64,000 bases of DNA from Natrinema sp. CBA1119 (lineage in GTDB: Archaea; Halobacteriota; Halobacteria; Halobacteriales; Natrialbaceae): contig NZ_PDBS01000001.1 in the NCBI RefSeq assembly GCF_002572525.1, positions 2,914,001-2,978,000 of the forward strand, given 5' to 3'. The stretch's first letter is position 1; each line of letters opens with the position of its first letter. The notes under the pieces were generated by a model. It made no database searches. It was not told the DNA's origin and saw nothing but the letters and a program-made list of their open reading frames with translations. A program made the position numbers and the translations under genes. Positions 53,151-62,616 of the stretch are shown piece by piece.

Positions 53151-53414
53151 CATGATTGTGATGGGGATACAAACAAACTGGATGGGAAACGAGACAGGGA
53201 AAGTCTGACAGAAAAACAATATCGGATCCTTACCTACCTCCGGAGCCACACCACTGACCAAGTATATTTCAAATCACGGTATATTGCAGATGAGCTTGGG
53301 TTAACTCCGACAGAGGTAGGACCAAACATTCCAGCTATACAGCAGGCCGATACCAAACTTGAGATCGAGAAGTGGGGCTATTCGTCGAGTACAACGTGGA
53401 TGGTAACCGCCTAG
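53151..53414 (+). CDS. DUF7123-like small protein, start unresolved
   Basis: The frame ending at TAG 53412-53414 reads LTEKQYRILTYLRSHTTDQV, YFKSRYIADELGLTPTEVGP and EIEKWGYSSSTTWMVTA. This is the pattern of a widespread haloarchaeal small winged-helix-like family (DUF7123, from memory). No ATG or GTG opens this frame; a start codon in another frame (53152) suggests a small indel near the 5' end. It is either a non-standard start or a broken gene. Confidence 0.55.
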   Translation, partial: HDCDGDTNKLDGKRDRESLTEKQYRILTYLRSHTTDQVYFKSRYIADELGLTPTEVGPNIPAIQQADTKLEIEKWGYSSSTTWMVTA

Positions 53415-53527
53415 GAACCGACCGTTATCTCCCCTAAGGTGGTCAAGGCAGATGCCCCTTCCTCAACGAGTGCGGGGGCTTTCAGTGTCCGCGCCGGAAG
53501 CAGGAAGCAAGTAGGGAGAGGAGGATG

Positions 53528-54574
53528 TCAATCAAAGGTTTGGAGCCGTATCCGTAACTTGTTTCCGCCGAGGGAGCTCTCACCGATCAACAGTTGTCCC
53601 CCGGATTTTTCAACTGTCCATTTGGCAAGCCAGAGCCCGAGACCGCTTCCGTGCTGGTGGGATGTGATCTCGGCACCGTCAGCGATCACTTTGCGTTCCG
53701 ATTTGGGGATTGTAGGTCCATCGTCATCAATAACGAGGTCGATCCACTCGTCTTCGACCACCGGCTGTGTATAAATCCAGATATGGGACTGGTCTGCCGG
53801 GTTGTGCTCCACAGCGTTTTCAACTAACTCCTCAACTGCAGTCCGGATGTCGGAACTGGCCCGTACACATAGTGTAGGGGGTATATCTGTCTTGATAACG
53901 GATGAAGGATACTTTTTCCGGAACTCCTCAACGGTGTCGTCAAGAACCGCCATGAGATCAACCCTGTTATCTCCGGTAGGCGGCCTCCCCAAGATCTGGT
54001 GTATCTGTCCGACCTCCTCGGAAAGGTTCCGTAGGTTGCTGATTGATTCACGCGCATCGGTCGCGATCTCATCTGTTCTGTCGTCTGACCGGTCCAGCCG
54101 TGCGATAAGCCGTTCGACGTTCCCCTCAATGACCGTTACCTGGTTTCGAAGATTATGTCGAAGAACACGGTTAAGCACCTGTACCTGGCGTTCTTGCCGT
54201 GATACCTTGGTCAGTGGCGTATACACCGCGAACCCGTCAACTCTATCACTGTCGTACGGAATTCCACGGTACAAGAACTCTTGGAGGCCATCAAAGGTCT
54301 GTCTCTGCACTCGCTGATAGTTGACCTCGCCGTCATCCGTCCGCTTATCGAGTGTGGCAGCCTCACGTCTTAACCACTCTGGGACGATATACTTGTTGAG
54401 CGGGGCATTGACGATCTGGTCACGGCTGTAACCAAATAGATCGACAAAAGACTTGTTGACCCACCGAACTTCTGGCTCGGATCCCACCAGTTCAAAACCG
54501 ACAACCGCGTCCTGGATATGCTCAATTAGGTGGCTGAACCCGTCAACGTCCTCAGGCACCTCCACCATAATCAC
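53528..54574 (-). CDS. PAS-domain sensor histidine kinase
   Basis: The 348-aa kinase has a PAS domain (VGFELVGSEPEVRWVNKSFV to about 130), H-box VLNRVLRHNLRNQVTVIEG, N-box TAVEELVENAVEHNP, and G-boxes VIDDDGPTIPKSE and HGSGLGLWLAKWTVEKSGGQ. No membrane helix is seen, so it is probably cytosolic. It has no response regulator next to it; the HalX regulator at 59725 is a possible partner. Confidence 0.85.
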   Translation of the reverse strand: MIMVEVPEDVDGFSHLIEHIQDAVVGFELVGSEPEVRWVNKSFVDLFGYSRDQIVNAPLNKYIVPEWLRREAATLDKRTDDGEVNYQRVQRQTFDGLQEFLYRGIPYDSDRVDGFAVYTPLTKVSRQERQVQVLNRVLRHNLRNQVTVIEGNVERLIARLDRSDDRTDEIATDARESISNLRNLSEEVGQIHQILGRPPTGDNRVDLMAVLDDTVEEFRKKYPSSVIKTDIPPTLCVRASSDIRTAVEELVENAVEHNPADQSHIWIYTQPVVEDEWIDLVIDDDGPTIPKSERKVIADGAEITSHQHGSGLGLWLAKWTVEKSGGQLLIGESSLGGNKLRIRLQTFD

Positions 54575-55027
54575 CGACCCTCAAGATCAACTGCAACAAC
54601 CGCACTAAAACTTCCCCCAGTATAGAGGTTATTTCCAATCATGGTATCCATGTCTGTAACACTACGGTAAAACAATTACCATACCAACAGAATCTGCATA
54701 GTGACTTCCGGTGTGTGAAGTGCGGGTCGGAAGCGGACACGGGATACTTGCTTATGGCTGCGGCGACGGCGTTGTTGTTTTCCGGCATGGATCCGCTGAT
54801 CACGGCCTTGAATTCCGGATTTATTGATGCAGTGACAGATAATTTTAAATACTCCCGACTATATCTTCGATAAGTATAATTAGGTAATAGTCATGTGATC
54901 AACTGTGATATACGAACACCTATATGAATTCCCTACCTGTCTGAGGACAATACAGCCGGAGAATCATCACTGAAACTATGCTCTGGTACCTCAACAAAAA
55001 TCGGATAAACAGAAGTAAGATCCAACA
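54575..55027. other. intergenic with a possible gene scrap
   Basis: A frame around 54700-54871 reads CVKCGSEADTGYLLMAAATA and on to a stop, with one CxxC. It has no clear start and is probably a remnant. AT-rich DNA from 54840 to 54900 could hold the promoter of the HTH gene at 55028. Confidence 0.35.
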
Positions 55028-55705
55028 GTGAAATTGATCAGAGAGATCTTAAAGCAACTCGAGGTTGACTCAGTTGATGACCTCGAGGTCAACCAGGAAA
55101 TCACTGTCGAAAACGGAGACTTCCCAGAGCTAAACATAAAAAAGGTCGACGGAAACCATGTAATCGTCGGCCACTACTATAGACGGATGGGTGAAGTAAA
55201 GGCCTGCCCTGAAATCATCTTCAAAGTCAAGGACGGTGAGTGGATTCCTATCCGGTATACACAGAGCCAAGGGATCCACCGACACGACAAAAACGGGTTA
55301 CAGTCAGGCCAAAAGTTCGTTAAGCAGTGGAGTCGCACCCTCAAATCCCAAGGATTTGTCGACGCAGCCAAGAAGCAAGGAAACAAAGCAAAATCACTGG
55401 ACACTACTACATGCTCCACCACTTCCCCCAGGAAAAGAGCAGATCCTCCAGTTAGCCCAGCGATGAATGTTGAGGACATACTCGAAAAATATGGGCTTAC
55501 GAAAGAGACTACAGCCCGGTACATCGATGCGGTCACACGGATGAGCCAGGCAGAGACTGCTGAAGAGCTCGAGGTCTCACGGGACACAGTCAACCGGTAT
55601 AAAAACGCCTTCGACAGAATGACCTGTCTCGAACGAATACAGCTCACCGCCTCACTGAGTACAAACAAACTCCTCCAACAAATTTCCGAAAACATCCAAG
55701 AGTGA
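55028..55705 (+). CDS. HTH-containing protein (225 aa), unknown
   Basis: The N-terminal domain (about 1-110) is beta-rich (VIVGHYYRRMGEVKACPEII; FKVKDGEWIPIRYTQSQGI) and unknown to me. After a low-complexity linker, the C-terminus has a helix-turn-helix: RMSQAETAEELEVSRDTVNR with YKNAFDRM. It starts at GTG 55028. A two-domain regulator, perhaps with a ligand- or nucleic-acid-binding N-terminus, is likely. Confidence 0.6.
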   Translation: MKLIREILKQLEVDSVDDLEVNQEITVENGDFPELNIKKVDGNHVIVGHYYRRMGEVKACPEIIFKVKDGEWIPIRYTQSQGIHRHDKNGLQSGQKFVKQWSRTLKSQGFVDAAKKQGNKAKSLDTTTCSTTSPRKRADPPVSPAMNVEDILEKYGLTKETTARYIDAVTRMSQAETAEELEVSRDTVNRYKNAFDRMTCLERIQLTASLSTNKLLQQISENIQE

Positions 55706-56080
55706 CATCTACAGGGAGTACCGATGTCTCTGGTAAACTCATCGTTGAAACAGGAAGCTCCAACCTCAAGGAACGAGCAGTGATAGCTGCAAGTGAGTAG
55801 GATGGTAGTTCACTGTGTCAGGGATTCCCCCAGTATTGCTTTCTGACTGGTTTGGAGTAGCCGCATCCGGAATATGGATAGAAGAGATATTGGTCTATAT
55901 GACCCGGTTTAAACCCTCTTCTTTATACATTAGCTCTCGTGAGACTACTTCCCACTACATATGCGGACTTCCCGCTGTAACTTCTATAATATATAATATA
56001 TGTTGTAAGAAGCTTCATGAACATATTGTATGTATATCCAACAAATTAACCATCCGGTGGTGAAATCCGTTAGTGATAGG
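55706..56080. other. AT-rich intergenic region
   Basis: No gene is seen. TATAATATATAATATATG at 55986-56003 is a strong AT tract. It lies between the converging HTH and kinase genes. Confidence 0.45.
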
Positions 56081-57142
56081 CTATGGGACGCTTTCAACTG
56101 ATTCCTTCGGGGGCAGATAATAGTGGATAGTGTTGCCTTTCGGATTCCGTCTCTCAAATTCTATTTCACCGCCGAGTGATTCGACACACCATTTCATGAC
56201 GAACAAGCCGACGCCGGACCCGTGAGATGTACTGGTAGTTTCCTCGAGGTCAAATAGGGGATTGGTTTCGACATCAGGTATCTCTGGGTTCCTATCGCTG
56301 ATTTGGATATCAACCCGGCCGGTGTTCGGTGACGGACCAATCTCAACCTTGACGAATGGATCTGTCTTTTCGTTGTGAATTATCGCGTTCTCAAGCGCGT
56401 GAGTAAGAGCAGTCCGAAACCCGTTATTGACGTATGTCCACATCTCTTCCTTCTCTTCGATAGTGATCTCTGCCGACGGATAGTCGGTTTCAATAGTAGT
56501 CGTTACTTCTTCAACAGTGTCAGCTACGTTTCGGTAAACTCGCTGTGTTTCGGTTGAGTCTACTGACTGTTCGATTTCCTTCACCGACTCGGCTATGTTT
56601 CCAAGTTCTGCCGCTCCAGATTGGATCGTCTCAGCGGCCGTATCCACATAGCTGCTCTCGGTGGTATCTCTAATCTGTGTAGCACTGCCCTGAATGAGCG
56701 TCGCCTCATTCCGTAGGTTATGACGGAGTAGTCGCCAAAATAACTCAGCTCGGTGACTCATGTCGTAGTAATCAGTTATGTCATGTATCTCTGCAAAGAC
56801 TCTCTCTTGGCTACCGCCGGAAAACTGTGATAGCCGAATCCGAGTCCAAATAAGTTCACCATCACCCCGTTTAATACGCCACTTGAACTGTTGCGGGTTT
56901 CCGGAAACGCTCACACGAAGTCGGTTAATAAAGTCTGGTTCTGAAAACGAATAAGAGTTGGCAGTGTATCTCTCAATCGGTATCTCACGGAGGCGGTCCA
57001 CCGGGTACCCCATGATCGATTCTAGGCGGTTATTCGTGTCAAGAATTAGCCCCATCTTAGGGTCATACAACGCAATACCGACGGTGAGAGCATCGTACTC
57101 CCGCGGCAATTCATTAGCATGCTGGCCTTCCATTGCATTCAA
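56081..57142 (-). CDS. PAS-domain sensor histidine kinase
   Basis: The 353-aa kinase has a PAS domain (LTVGIALYDPKMGLILDTNN), a PAC-type FKWRIKRGDGELIWTRIRL, H-box LFWRLLRHNLRNEATLIQG, N-box LTHALENAIIHNEKTDPFV, and G-box SHGSGVGLFVMKWCVESLGG. It is a paralogue of the kinase at 53528. Both lack membrane helices. Confidence 0.85.
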   Translation of the reverse strand: MNAMEGQHANELPREYDALTVGIALYDPKMGLILDTNNRLESIMGYPVDRLREIPIERYTANSYSFSEPDFINRLRVSVSGNPQQFKWRIKRGDGELIWTRIRLSQFSGGSQERVFAEIHDITDYYDMSHRAELFWRLLRHNLRNEATLIQGSATQIRDTTESSYVDTAAETIQSGAAELGNIAESVKEIEQSVDSTETQRVYRNVADTVEEVTTTIETDYPSAEITIEEKEEMWTYVNNGFRTALTHALENAIIHNEKTDPFVKVEIGPSPNTGRVDIQISDRNPEIPDVETNPLFDLEETTSTSHGSGVGLFVMKWCVESLGGEIEFERRNPKGNTIHYYLPPKESVESVP

Positions 57143-57224
57143 CCGGTTAGTATTCTCCCAACCTGTTCGTTACTATGACCGATATATACGCCTATAGAGA
57201 GAAGGGTGAAGGCCGTACGCTCCG

Positions 57225-57622
57225 CTAAACGTGTTCCGTGCGCTCAATATACTGCTCAATCGTGTCTGTCGAAACGTCGCCTGCCGTCCCGACGTAGTAC
57301 AAGTCCTCTCAGAACCCACCACCCCACAGATACCTCTCCAAAACGACTCGTGCTGTTCCCACATCTCCCGGGCCGTGATGCTCTTGACTGTCCGTACAAT
57401 CTCGCTCGGAGCGTGCTTCGGGTGGGCAGAAAGAAACAGATGTACGTGGTCAGATGAGATGTGCAATGATAGTATATCGTAGCCGTATTCGTCGCACACG
57501 TCACGGAAGCTCGTTTCCAGTGAGTCCTCGATTGGTTCGAGAATCTCGGGACGGTATTTTGGACACCACACGAAGTGGTAATTGACGTTGTACACTGTGT
57601 GATTCGACCGTTTTTCGCCCAT
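57225..57622 (-). pseudogene. tnpA: TnpA (Y1 transposase), frameshift plus stop
   Basis: The gene starts MGEKRSNHTVYNVNYHFVWC, and its HUH motif SDHVHLFLSAHPKHAPSEIV is intact. After WEQHESF one T is missing from a T-run (about 57345), and a TGA replaces a Trp codon soon after. The rest, including YYVGTAGDVSTDTIEQ with the catalytic Tyr, is readable in the other frame to the stop at 57225. Inactive. Confidence 0.8.
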
Positions 57623-57675
57623 ATCAAACCCTTTCCACCGACACAGTTAAGTATATCCGAGGGATATACGTTTCT

Positions 57676-57831
57676 ATGGTGAATCGCTTTGAAATCGACG
57701 GCGAGGAAGTTCTCGACGGTGAGGTCAAACCGTTCGGGAACAGCGCCCACATCACCGTCCCCAAACGCTGGCGTGGAGCGGACGTGAAAGTCGTCCGAAC
57801 CTCAGAACCCGACGGAGGAGATGATGAGTAG
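57676..57831 (+). CDS. DUF2080-type transposon-associated protein (51 aa)
   Basis: The short protein reads MVNRFEIDGEEVLDGEVKPF and GNSAHITVPKRWRGADVKVV, the AbrB-like pattern of DUF2080 proteins that sit just upstream of tnpB in haloarchaeal IS elements. The AbrB/SpoVT-like motif suggests a DNA-binding or antitoxin-like role. The stop overlaps the next gene. Confidence 0.75.
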   Translation: MVNRFEIDGEEVLDGEVKPFGNSAHITVPKRWRGADVKVVRTSEPDGGDDE

Positions 57832-58396
57832 TAGTACGAAAACTGAGTCTGCTCGAACCGCTTCCATCGTTCAGATACTCTGTGAGGCCGGGGGAAAGGA
57901 CGTTGTTCTTCGGTTCGATGGGCCGATGAGTGGCCCCACGTCGAAATATGACGGGTCATCTTACCACCACGACACACTCCCCAAGGCAACCCTAAACGCA
58001 ACTATATGGCGTGCCAGCATCGAAGACGAAGGGGAGACGCTCATGTGTTTTGCAAAAATCTGGCTGGACGAATTAGACCGGGTGGGGATTGACCCTTCCA
58101 TCGTGTACACAGAGCCTGTTGATGAACAACCAGAATACTGTGTTGTGGATATTAATGCGTCCCGTCAGTGGTGGCTTGATGAGTACGAGGATTTGACGCG
58201 AGAGGAAGCAGAACAAGCAATCAACAACGGGCGTGAAGAAGAAGCTCTCCCGCCGTGGGATGGCCTCCCTACCGTTACGGTCAACGTTGAACGCACCCTA
58301 GAGTGCCATGAAAAGTCGTCTGATTCTGGGTTCCATATCCAATATGACCCACCGACCCACGAGATTGGGAGGCTTATTGACGTTCGAATCAAATGA
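57824..58396 (+). CDS. extra gene inside the IS element (190 aa), unknown
   Basis: The protein reads MSSSTKTESARTASIVQILC, VVDINASRQWWLDEYEDLTR and PTVTVNVERTLECHEKSSDS. It is a mixed fold without known motifs. It overlaps the DUF2080-type gene at its start and the tnpB scrap at its end (ATGA), so all three are coupled, although tnpB normally follows DUF2080 directly. An alternative start at 57821 adds one residue. It may be cargo. Confidence 0.6.
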   Translation: MSSSTKTESARTASIVQILCEAGGKDVVLRFDGPMSGPTSKYDGSSYHHDTLPKATLNATIWRASIEDEGETLMCFAKIWLDELDRVGIDPSIVYTEPVDEQPEYCVVDINASRQWWLDEYEDLTREEAEQAINNGREEEALPPWDGLPTVTVNVERTLECHEKSSDSGFHIQYDPPTHEIGRLIDVRIK

Positions 58397-58521
58397 CTAC
58401 GAATCTCCTCGTCAAGACGCTGGACTTCCAACTCGACATCCAGAGTGACAACGAGGGCCTGCTGTACGACGCCACGCTCGAAACCCGCCGAGTGTACCAA
58501 AGCGATGTTCTCAGCACCTAG
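58393..58521 (+). pseudogene. tnpB: TnpB, N-terminal scrap
   Basis: The 42 codons read MTTNLLVKTLDFQLDIQSDN and ATLETRRVYQSDVL, then stop. This is the standard opening of TnpB; everything beyond is missing. Confidence 0.75.
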
Positions 58522-58913
58522 GTTTCCCACACTTTTTAACAGTATAAACACATATTCAACCCTATTGCACTACATCGTCCACCTGTCCTGAACCAACTAC
58601 GTGTGCGAATAGAGCGCTCTGCAGACAAGGGGTGCTTCTCGAACTCCGATAGGACTACTTCCAGAAAATATCCTGTATCTCCATACTCTCAAACCACCAT
58701 GCAAAGGTCGGGCTAACTACTGTGTGAATGAGTAACGCAGTTCCGCTTGATCTGCTTCCGGATGACACTGGCTGGAGGCAGATCGGAGCACTGGCATCCA
58801 GCTAAATCAGCGCCTCGATCGGCTGTGTAGTAGCATACGAAGGGGGTTCACTAACCCCCTTTTCATCAGCGTCTGAGTAGTAGTCACCAACCAACGTTTC
58901 GGAGATCCTATTC
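58522..58913. other. intergenic, nothing recognisable
   Basis: No gene, IS end or clear hairpin apart from AAGGGGGTTCACTAACCCCCTT near 58839-58861, a hairpin placed just after the leftward operon end, which may act as its terminator. Confidence 0.45.
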
Positions 58914-59735
58914 TTACTTGGAGATGGTGAAGTTGCCGTCTTCGTAGACTACTGCGTCGAACAGGGGTGTTAACGCGTTTATGGTCATTTCGTCACAGGT
59001 TTTGGAGTTGATGTGGTAGTGTGCCGTGACGTTGGATGAACTGATTTTTTCAGTCAACAGATGGAAGAACTTGAATCCGGTCTCAATATCTGTCCGGTCT
59101 ATAACTGCTTCGATGGAGCGGAAGCAGAGAACCGTTTTATACGGGTTTGACGTCCAGTCCCCGATTGCTTGAAGGATTTCCTTCCCTAGGCGGGAGAAGC
59201 CGTCCTCCATATTCATATCGACTAGGTCTGTTTTCACATTGAAGAGCTGGCTGTCCGGCTCACTGCCTTCAGAAGTCACTGATATCACTTTGTTGTTGGC
59301 CGGTGGCTTCGTCCCGTGCTGGAGAATAGGCTCTATTGAGTGGTCCGGATGTTGGCCGTACACCACATTTAAAACGTTTTCATGGTCGAAAGGGTACTGC
59401 TGTAATAGGTCAGCGCAGATCTTGTCTTCATCTCCGGAGGACATGTGAAGCGTGTTGGAAAGGTTGTCGAGCTGTGCATAGATCGAGGCGGGGTCCCTGA
59501 GAACTATCCGTCCGTCACTGTGTGCGGTCACGTCGTATCCTTCGTACCTGAATGAGAACGAGACATCGCTTCGGCTGTGCCGGATGTTGTCCAGAAGCTC
59601 CGGGTCGATAATGTTTTGAACCGGGTCCAGTTCGCCGCGGGAGGCGTTTACCAGGGAGCCTACGACACGTATCAGTTTTTGGCTTGGCTGCTCCGATTCA
59701 TTGACTGTAAACAGGTACGGACTTTCATGAACCAT
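58914..59735 (-). CDS. HalOD1/DUF7504-type signalling output protein
   Basis: The 273-aa protein has an N-terminal HalOD1-like domain (about 18-90: SQKLIRVVGSLVNASRGELD; YEGYDVTAHSDGRIVLRDPA) and a C-terminal domain of the DUF7504 kind (VLNVVYGQHPDHSIEPILQH; YKTVLCFRSIEAVIDRTD; FFHLLTEKISSSNVTAHYHI). It overlaps the HalX regulator gene by 11 bp, so it probably carries the output of that regulator. Confidence 0.7.
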   Translation of the reverse strand: MVHESPYLFTVNESEQPSQKLIRVVGSLVNASRGELDPVQNIIDPELLDNIRHSRSDVSFSFRYEGYDVTAHSDGRIVLRDPASIYAQLDNLSNTLHMSSGDEDKICADLLQQYPFDHENVLNVVYGQHPDHSIEPILQHGTKPPANNKVISVTSEGSEPDSQLFNVKTDLVDMNMEDGFSRLGKEILQAIGDWTSNPYKTVLCFRSIEAVIDRTDIETGFKFFHLLTEKISSSNVTAHYHINSKTCDEMTINALTPLFDAVVYEDGNFTISK

Positions 59736-60318
59736 TTTTCACGTCTATATCTCGGAACGCGGCGAGGTAGTCCTCGTGGGTGAACCCGTCAAGCGTTTCA
59801 TCAACATCCTTCTGCAGATCATATATATCTTGTTGAAGTTCCAGGTACTCCATGTTTGCCTCGAGCTCGGATTCCTGTTTCTCCTGTTCCAGTACGGCTT
59901 TGGTTGCCAGCAACTGGCTTAGATCCTCCGTATTCTCCTCGTAGTCCGTCCGGTTTAGAAGTCTGTCAACAACTTCTTGAATCCCGTCCTTCTTCACAGG
60001 TTTCACCAGGTACTCATCGAAACCCATACCGATCACATCGAAGTCGGGGTCGACCGCGGACACTACCGCGACCTTGACCTGGTACTCTTTCTCCCGTATA
60101 TGCTCCAGTACTTCATCACCACTCAGGTTCGGCATACGCCGGTCAAGGAGCACCACATCGATTTCATCGTCCAGTTTGGAAAGCCCCTCTCGTCCATCAC
60201 ATGCTGTTTCGACTTGGTACTGGTCCGACAGCCACTGCATGTAGATATCAGTGAGCCTCTCCTCATCGTCGATAATCAATACCCTGTCTTCCTCGGCTTG
60301 CACGCTAGTTCCTGTCAT
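59725..60318 (-). CDS. HalX-type response regulator
   Basis: The 197-aa protein has a receiver domain: acidic pocket VLIIDDEERLTDIY, phospho-acceptor Asp59 in VVLLDRRMPNLSG, and Lys in YLVKPVKKDGI. A HalX domain follows (YLELQQDIYDLQKDVDETLD). HalX regulators are usual partners of haloarchaeal soluble histidine kinases such as those at 53528 and 56081. First gene of a coupled pair. Confidence 0.85.
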   Translation of the reverse strand: MTGTSVQAEEDRVLIIDDEERLTDIYMQWLSDQYQVETACDGREGLSKLDDEIDVVLLDRRMPNLSGDEVLEHIREKEYQVKVAVVSAVDPDFDVIGMGFDEYLVKPVKKDGIQEVVDRLLNRTDYEENTEDLSQLLATKAVLEQEKQESELEANMEYLELQQDIYDLQKDVDETLDGFTHEDYLAAFRDIDVKNGS

Positions 60319-60596
60319 TGGTAGTTACCGTCCGTGGTTCAACTAACGATTTGATCGTACGAGAATCATATAAATCTTCTTGAAACTGGTAAATACCTGA
60401 CTTTTGTAGCAAATGATCTGTCCGTGGTTAGTCCAATTGGTTCTTCTCCAAGTTGGTGAATAACAGTAATAGATGTCATCAGATCTTTCTTATGGGAAAA
60501 CTATTCAAATATGTTATTGGCAGAGTTGGGGTACTAAGCCCCTCGTCAAGTATGAGGATAGGATAGTTCACCGTAATGACTATTAAGAGACATTCC
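60319..60596. promoter_or_regulatory. promoter region of the HalX operon
   Basis: AT-rich DNA just upstream of the HalX start (60365-60400) is the likely promoter. No gene is seen in the gap, which also holds the terminator region of the pilin-like gene. Confidence 0.4.
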
Positions 60597-61064
60597 TCAG
60601 TTGATTGTGATTCCTTCAGGTGTTGGTGGCGGTGTGCCTGCGGCTAAGTCTTTGAGGTCGATCACATCCATGGCCGAGAACTGTTGGGAGGCGACCTCCA
60701 CCCTGTCTACGTTACCGGTTCCAGGTGTGGCCATGGTAAAAGTTGTAATCTCGTTCGTGTCAAGTGGTTCTGTGAACTGTTCCTGGACCGGACTGTCGGC
60801 GAACCCCGTGACGGAGAAGTTGGTGAGTTCGGTCTCACCATTGTTCTGGATAGTCAGGTTCAGGAATCCGTCCTGGGTGTTGTACACTACGTCAAGTATA
60901 TCGAGCCGTGCTGATGTCGAGTCCAAGAGATCATCCTGACGGTCTTCGACTCCTTCCTGGCTTGACTCCAGTGTATCGGTGTAAAACGGTGCTGTAACTA
61001 CTGCCACGCTTACTGTGAAACCGGTCAACAAAACCGCTGCGATGATCGGTGAAATCCCTTTCAC
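60597..61064 (-). CDS. pilin/archaellin-like protein
   Basis: The protein (155 aa) has a class III signal peptide: VKGISPIIAAVLLTGFTVSV, cut after the KG by PibD and exposed as a hydrophobic helix. The rest is a beta-rich, threonine-rich globular domain (FLNLTIQNNGETELTNFSVT). I choose the GTG at 61064, because GGAGGGG lies just upstream and the KGISP motif then starts the protein. It could be a type IV pilin or a minor archaellin. Confidence 0.78.
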   Translation of the reverse strand: MKGISPIIAAVLLTGFTVSVAVVTAPFYTDTLESSQEGVEDRQDDLLDSTSARLDILDVVYNTQDGFLNLTIQNNGETELTNFSVTGFADSPVQEQFTEPLDTNEITTFTMATPGTGNVDRVEVASQQFSAMDVIDLKDLAAGTPPPTPEGITIN

Positions 61065-61116
61065 GGTGTAATACACCCCTCCAACGGCTGTGACTCTCCA
61101 AACCGATTGTAGGATG

Positions 61117-61150
61117 TTACACGGTAACAGATATGTTTCCCGAACTCGAG
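61117..61150 (-). pseudogene. 3' scrap of the secreted-protein gene
   Basis: The minus strand reads SSSGNISVTV then TAA at 61117, the likely C-terminus of the gene whose start is at 63038, now separated by the tnpB element. Confidence 0.45.
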
Positions 61151-61207
61151 ATCTCTGGGTCAACTGCCTCGGGGTCAAGCCCCAAGGCTTGTCAGTGGAC
61201 TCCCGCT

Positions 61208-62474
61208 CTAACTGCGAAGGGCAGTAGGTCGAAATCGACCATTCGCATTCAACGTCCCTGACTTCAGAGCCAGTTGACTCGTGGCTCGTCCAGCACTAGA
61301 CTTGAGCCAGTGCTGAACAAGACGCCACCCAACGTTTCGAGCGGCGTTATAGTCGGCGTGCAGTTGCTTCCCGCATTTCAGACACCCGAACTCGTCACCA
61401 TCACGATTATCCTCGTGCGTGAACCCACACTCACTGTGACTACACCGTTGACTTGTATAGGCAGGTGCAACATCGTCCACGTCGATACCGTATTCTTCGG
61501 CTTTGTATTCGACATGGCGTTGGAGTTCACGGAACGCCCACTGCTGGAACTTTGAGGCGTTGGAGTTCACGGAACGCCCACTGCTGGAACTTTGAGGCGT
61601 TCGAGATACGCTCGCGGATATGCTTCAGGTTCTCGAACGCGATGGCCGTACAGTCGTTCTCAACAGCTTCTCGAACAAGTGCTTTTGACACTCTGTGGAG
61701 GTAATTAGCACTCCATCGAGCGAACCGTGACCCAATACTTTTGATGGTGAGATGCGCCGAGTGAGTGCCTGTCTGTTGCAGGTTGCCGCGCCGACGTTCG
61801 TACTCATTGCGCTTGTGGTTGAGGTAGTCTGCATTGCCAAGGAACGCTCCGGTTGACGTGACGGCGAGGTAGCCATCCACGTTCAAATCGACACCGAGAA
61901 CCACTCCGTTCTCGGACTCATCGTCGCTAGAATCGGATTCGACATCTTTCTTCACGGCGACGTGGAGGTAGTACGTGCCATCGCGTTTGTGGAGCGTTGC
62001 TTCGCCTTTCTCCCATTCGTCTGTCCAGTAGTCCTCGAACGGCGTCCCCTCCTCGGTGACTGGGGTGACGTATTTGGCAGTCACGCGGTCGTCAACAGTG
62101 GCGAGGGATACGTGGTCGTCGTTGTACGTAATGGTTCGACCGGTGTACACGACGACGCTCCCTCGGAATTCGGGTTTGCTGGCTTTTTCACCGTCTTCGA
62201 TGATGCGATCTTTGCAGTTTCCGAGTGCTGTGGCCGCGAGGTTGCGGGCACTTTGAACGAGGCTGGATTGCAGGGTGAGTTTGTCACGAACGTCAGAATA
62301 CGTTTCCTCATGGAGTGTATTCTTCGTGTCCGTGATTTCGTAGGGGTTGTCGTCCCATCCGTGGTCAGCGACGTGTTGCGCCGCTTGACGGAATTGCTCG
62401 AACGTCTCATCGAGGACTTCGTAGTCCTCTTCGGAAACGTCGAGTTTGACTTGAATGTTCCGAACAACCTCCAT
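61208..62474 (-). pseudogene. tnpB: TnpB, frameshifted by a 40-bp tandem duplication
   Basis: The gene starts MEVVRNIQVKLDVSEEDYEV and keeps the RuvC Asp (VLGVDLNVDGYLAV) and Glu ([13 protein letters not shown]). At 61521-61600 a 40-bp unit is present twice in tandem; since 40 is not a multiple of 3, the frame shifts. The last part (zinc pairs CSHSEC and [19 protein letters not shown]) is readable only in another frame. Without the extra 40 bp the gene would be whole and close to that at 38831. Confidence 0.88.
61521..61600. repeat. perfect 40-bp tandem duplication
   Basis: 61521-61560 and 61561-61600 are identical (TGGAGTTCACGGAACGCCCA...). It duplicates codons for about 13 residues ([12 protein letters not shown]) and breaks the tnpB frame. 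Confidence 0.97.
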
Positions 62475-62616
62475 ATTTCATTAGTATGCTTGAAGATACT
62501 TCATAGTATTTTTATTCAAGTATGGGGAGTCGGACTTGCTATCGCGCGTGGTTTGCGAAAGGTAGTGTCGGCTTCCTCCCCAACCTCAAGGGTCGGGGTA
62601 TCCGCCTCGACCACCG

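Larger units (their letters stand above)
57190..58521. mobile_element. decayed IS200/IS605 element with an extra gene
   Basis: Order: tnpA (leftward, broken), DUF2080-type gene, a 190-aa gene and a tnpB 5' scrap (all rightward). The left end (GAAGGCCGTACGCTCCGCTAA) equals that at 9421-9440. The right end is lost with tnpB. Confidence 0.7.
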
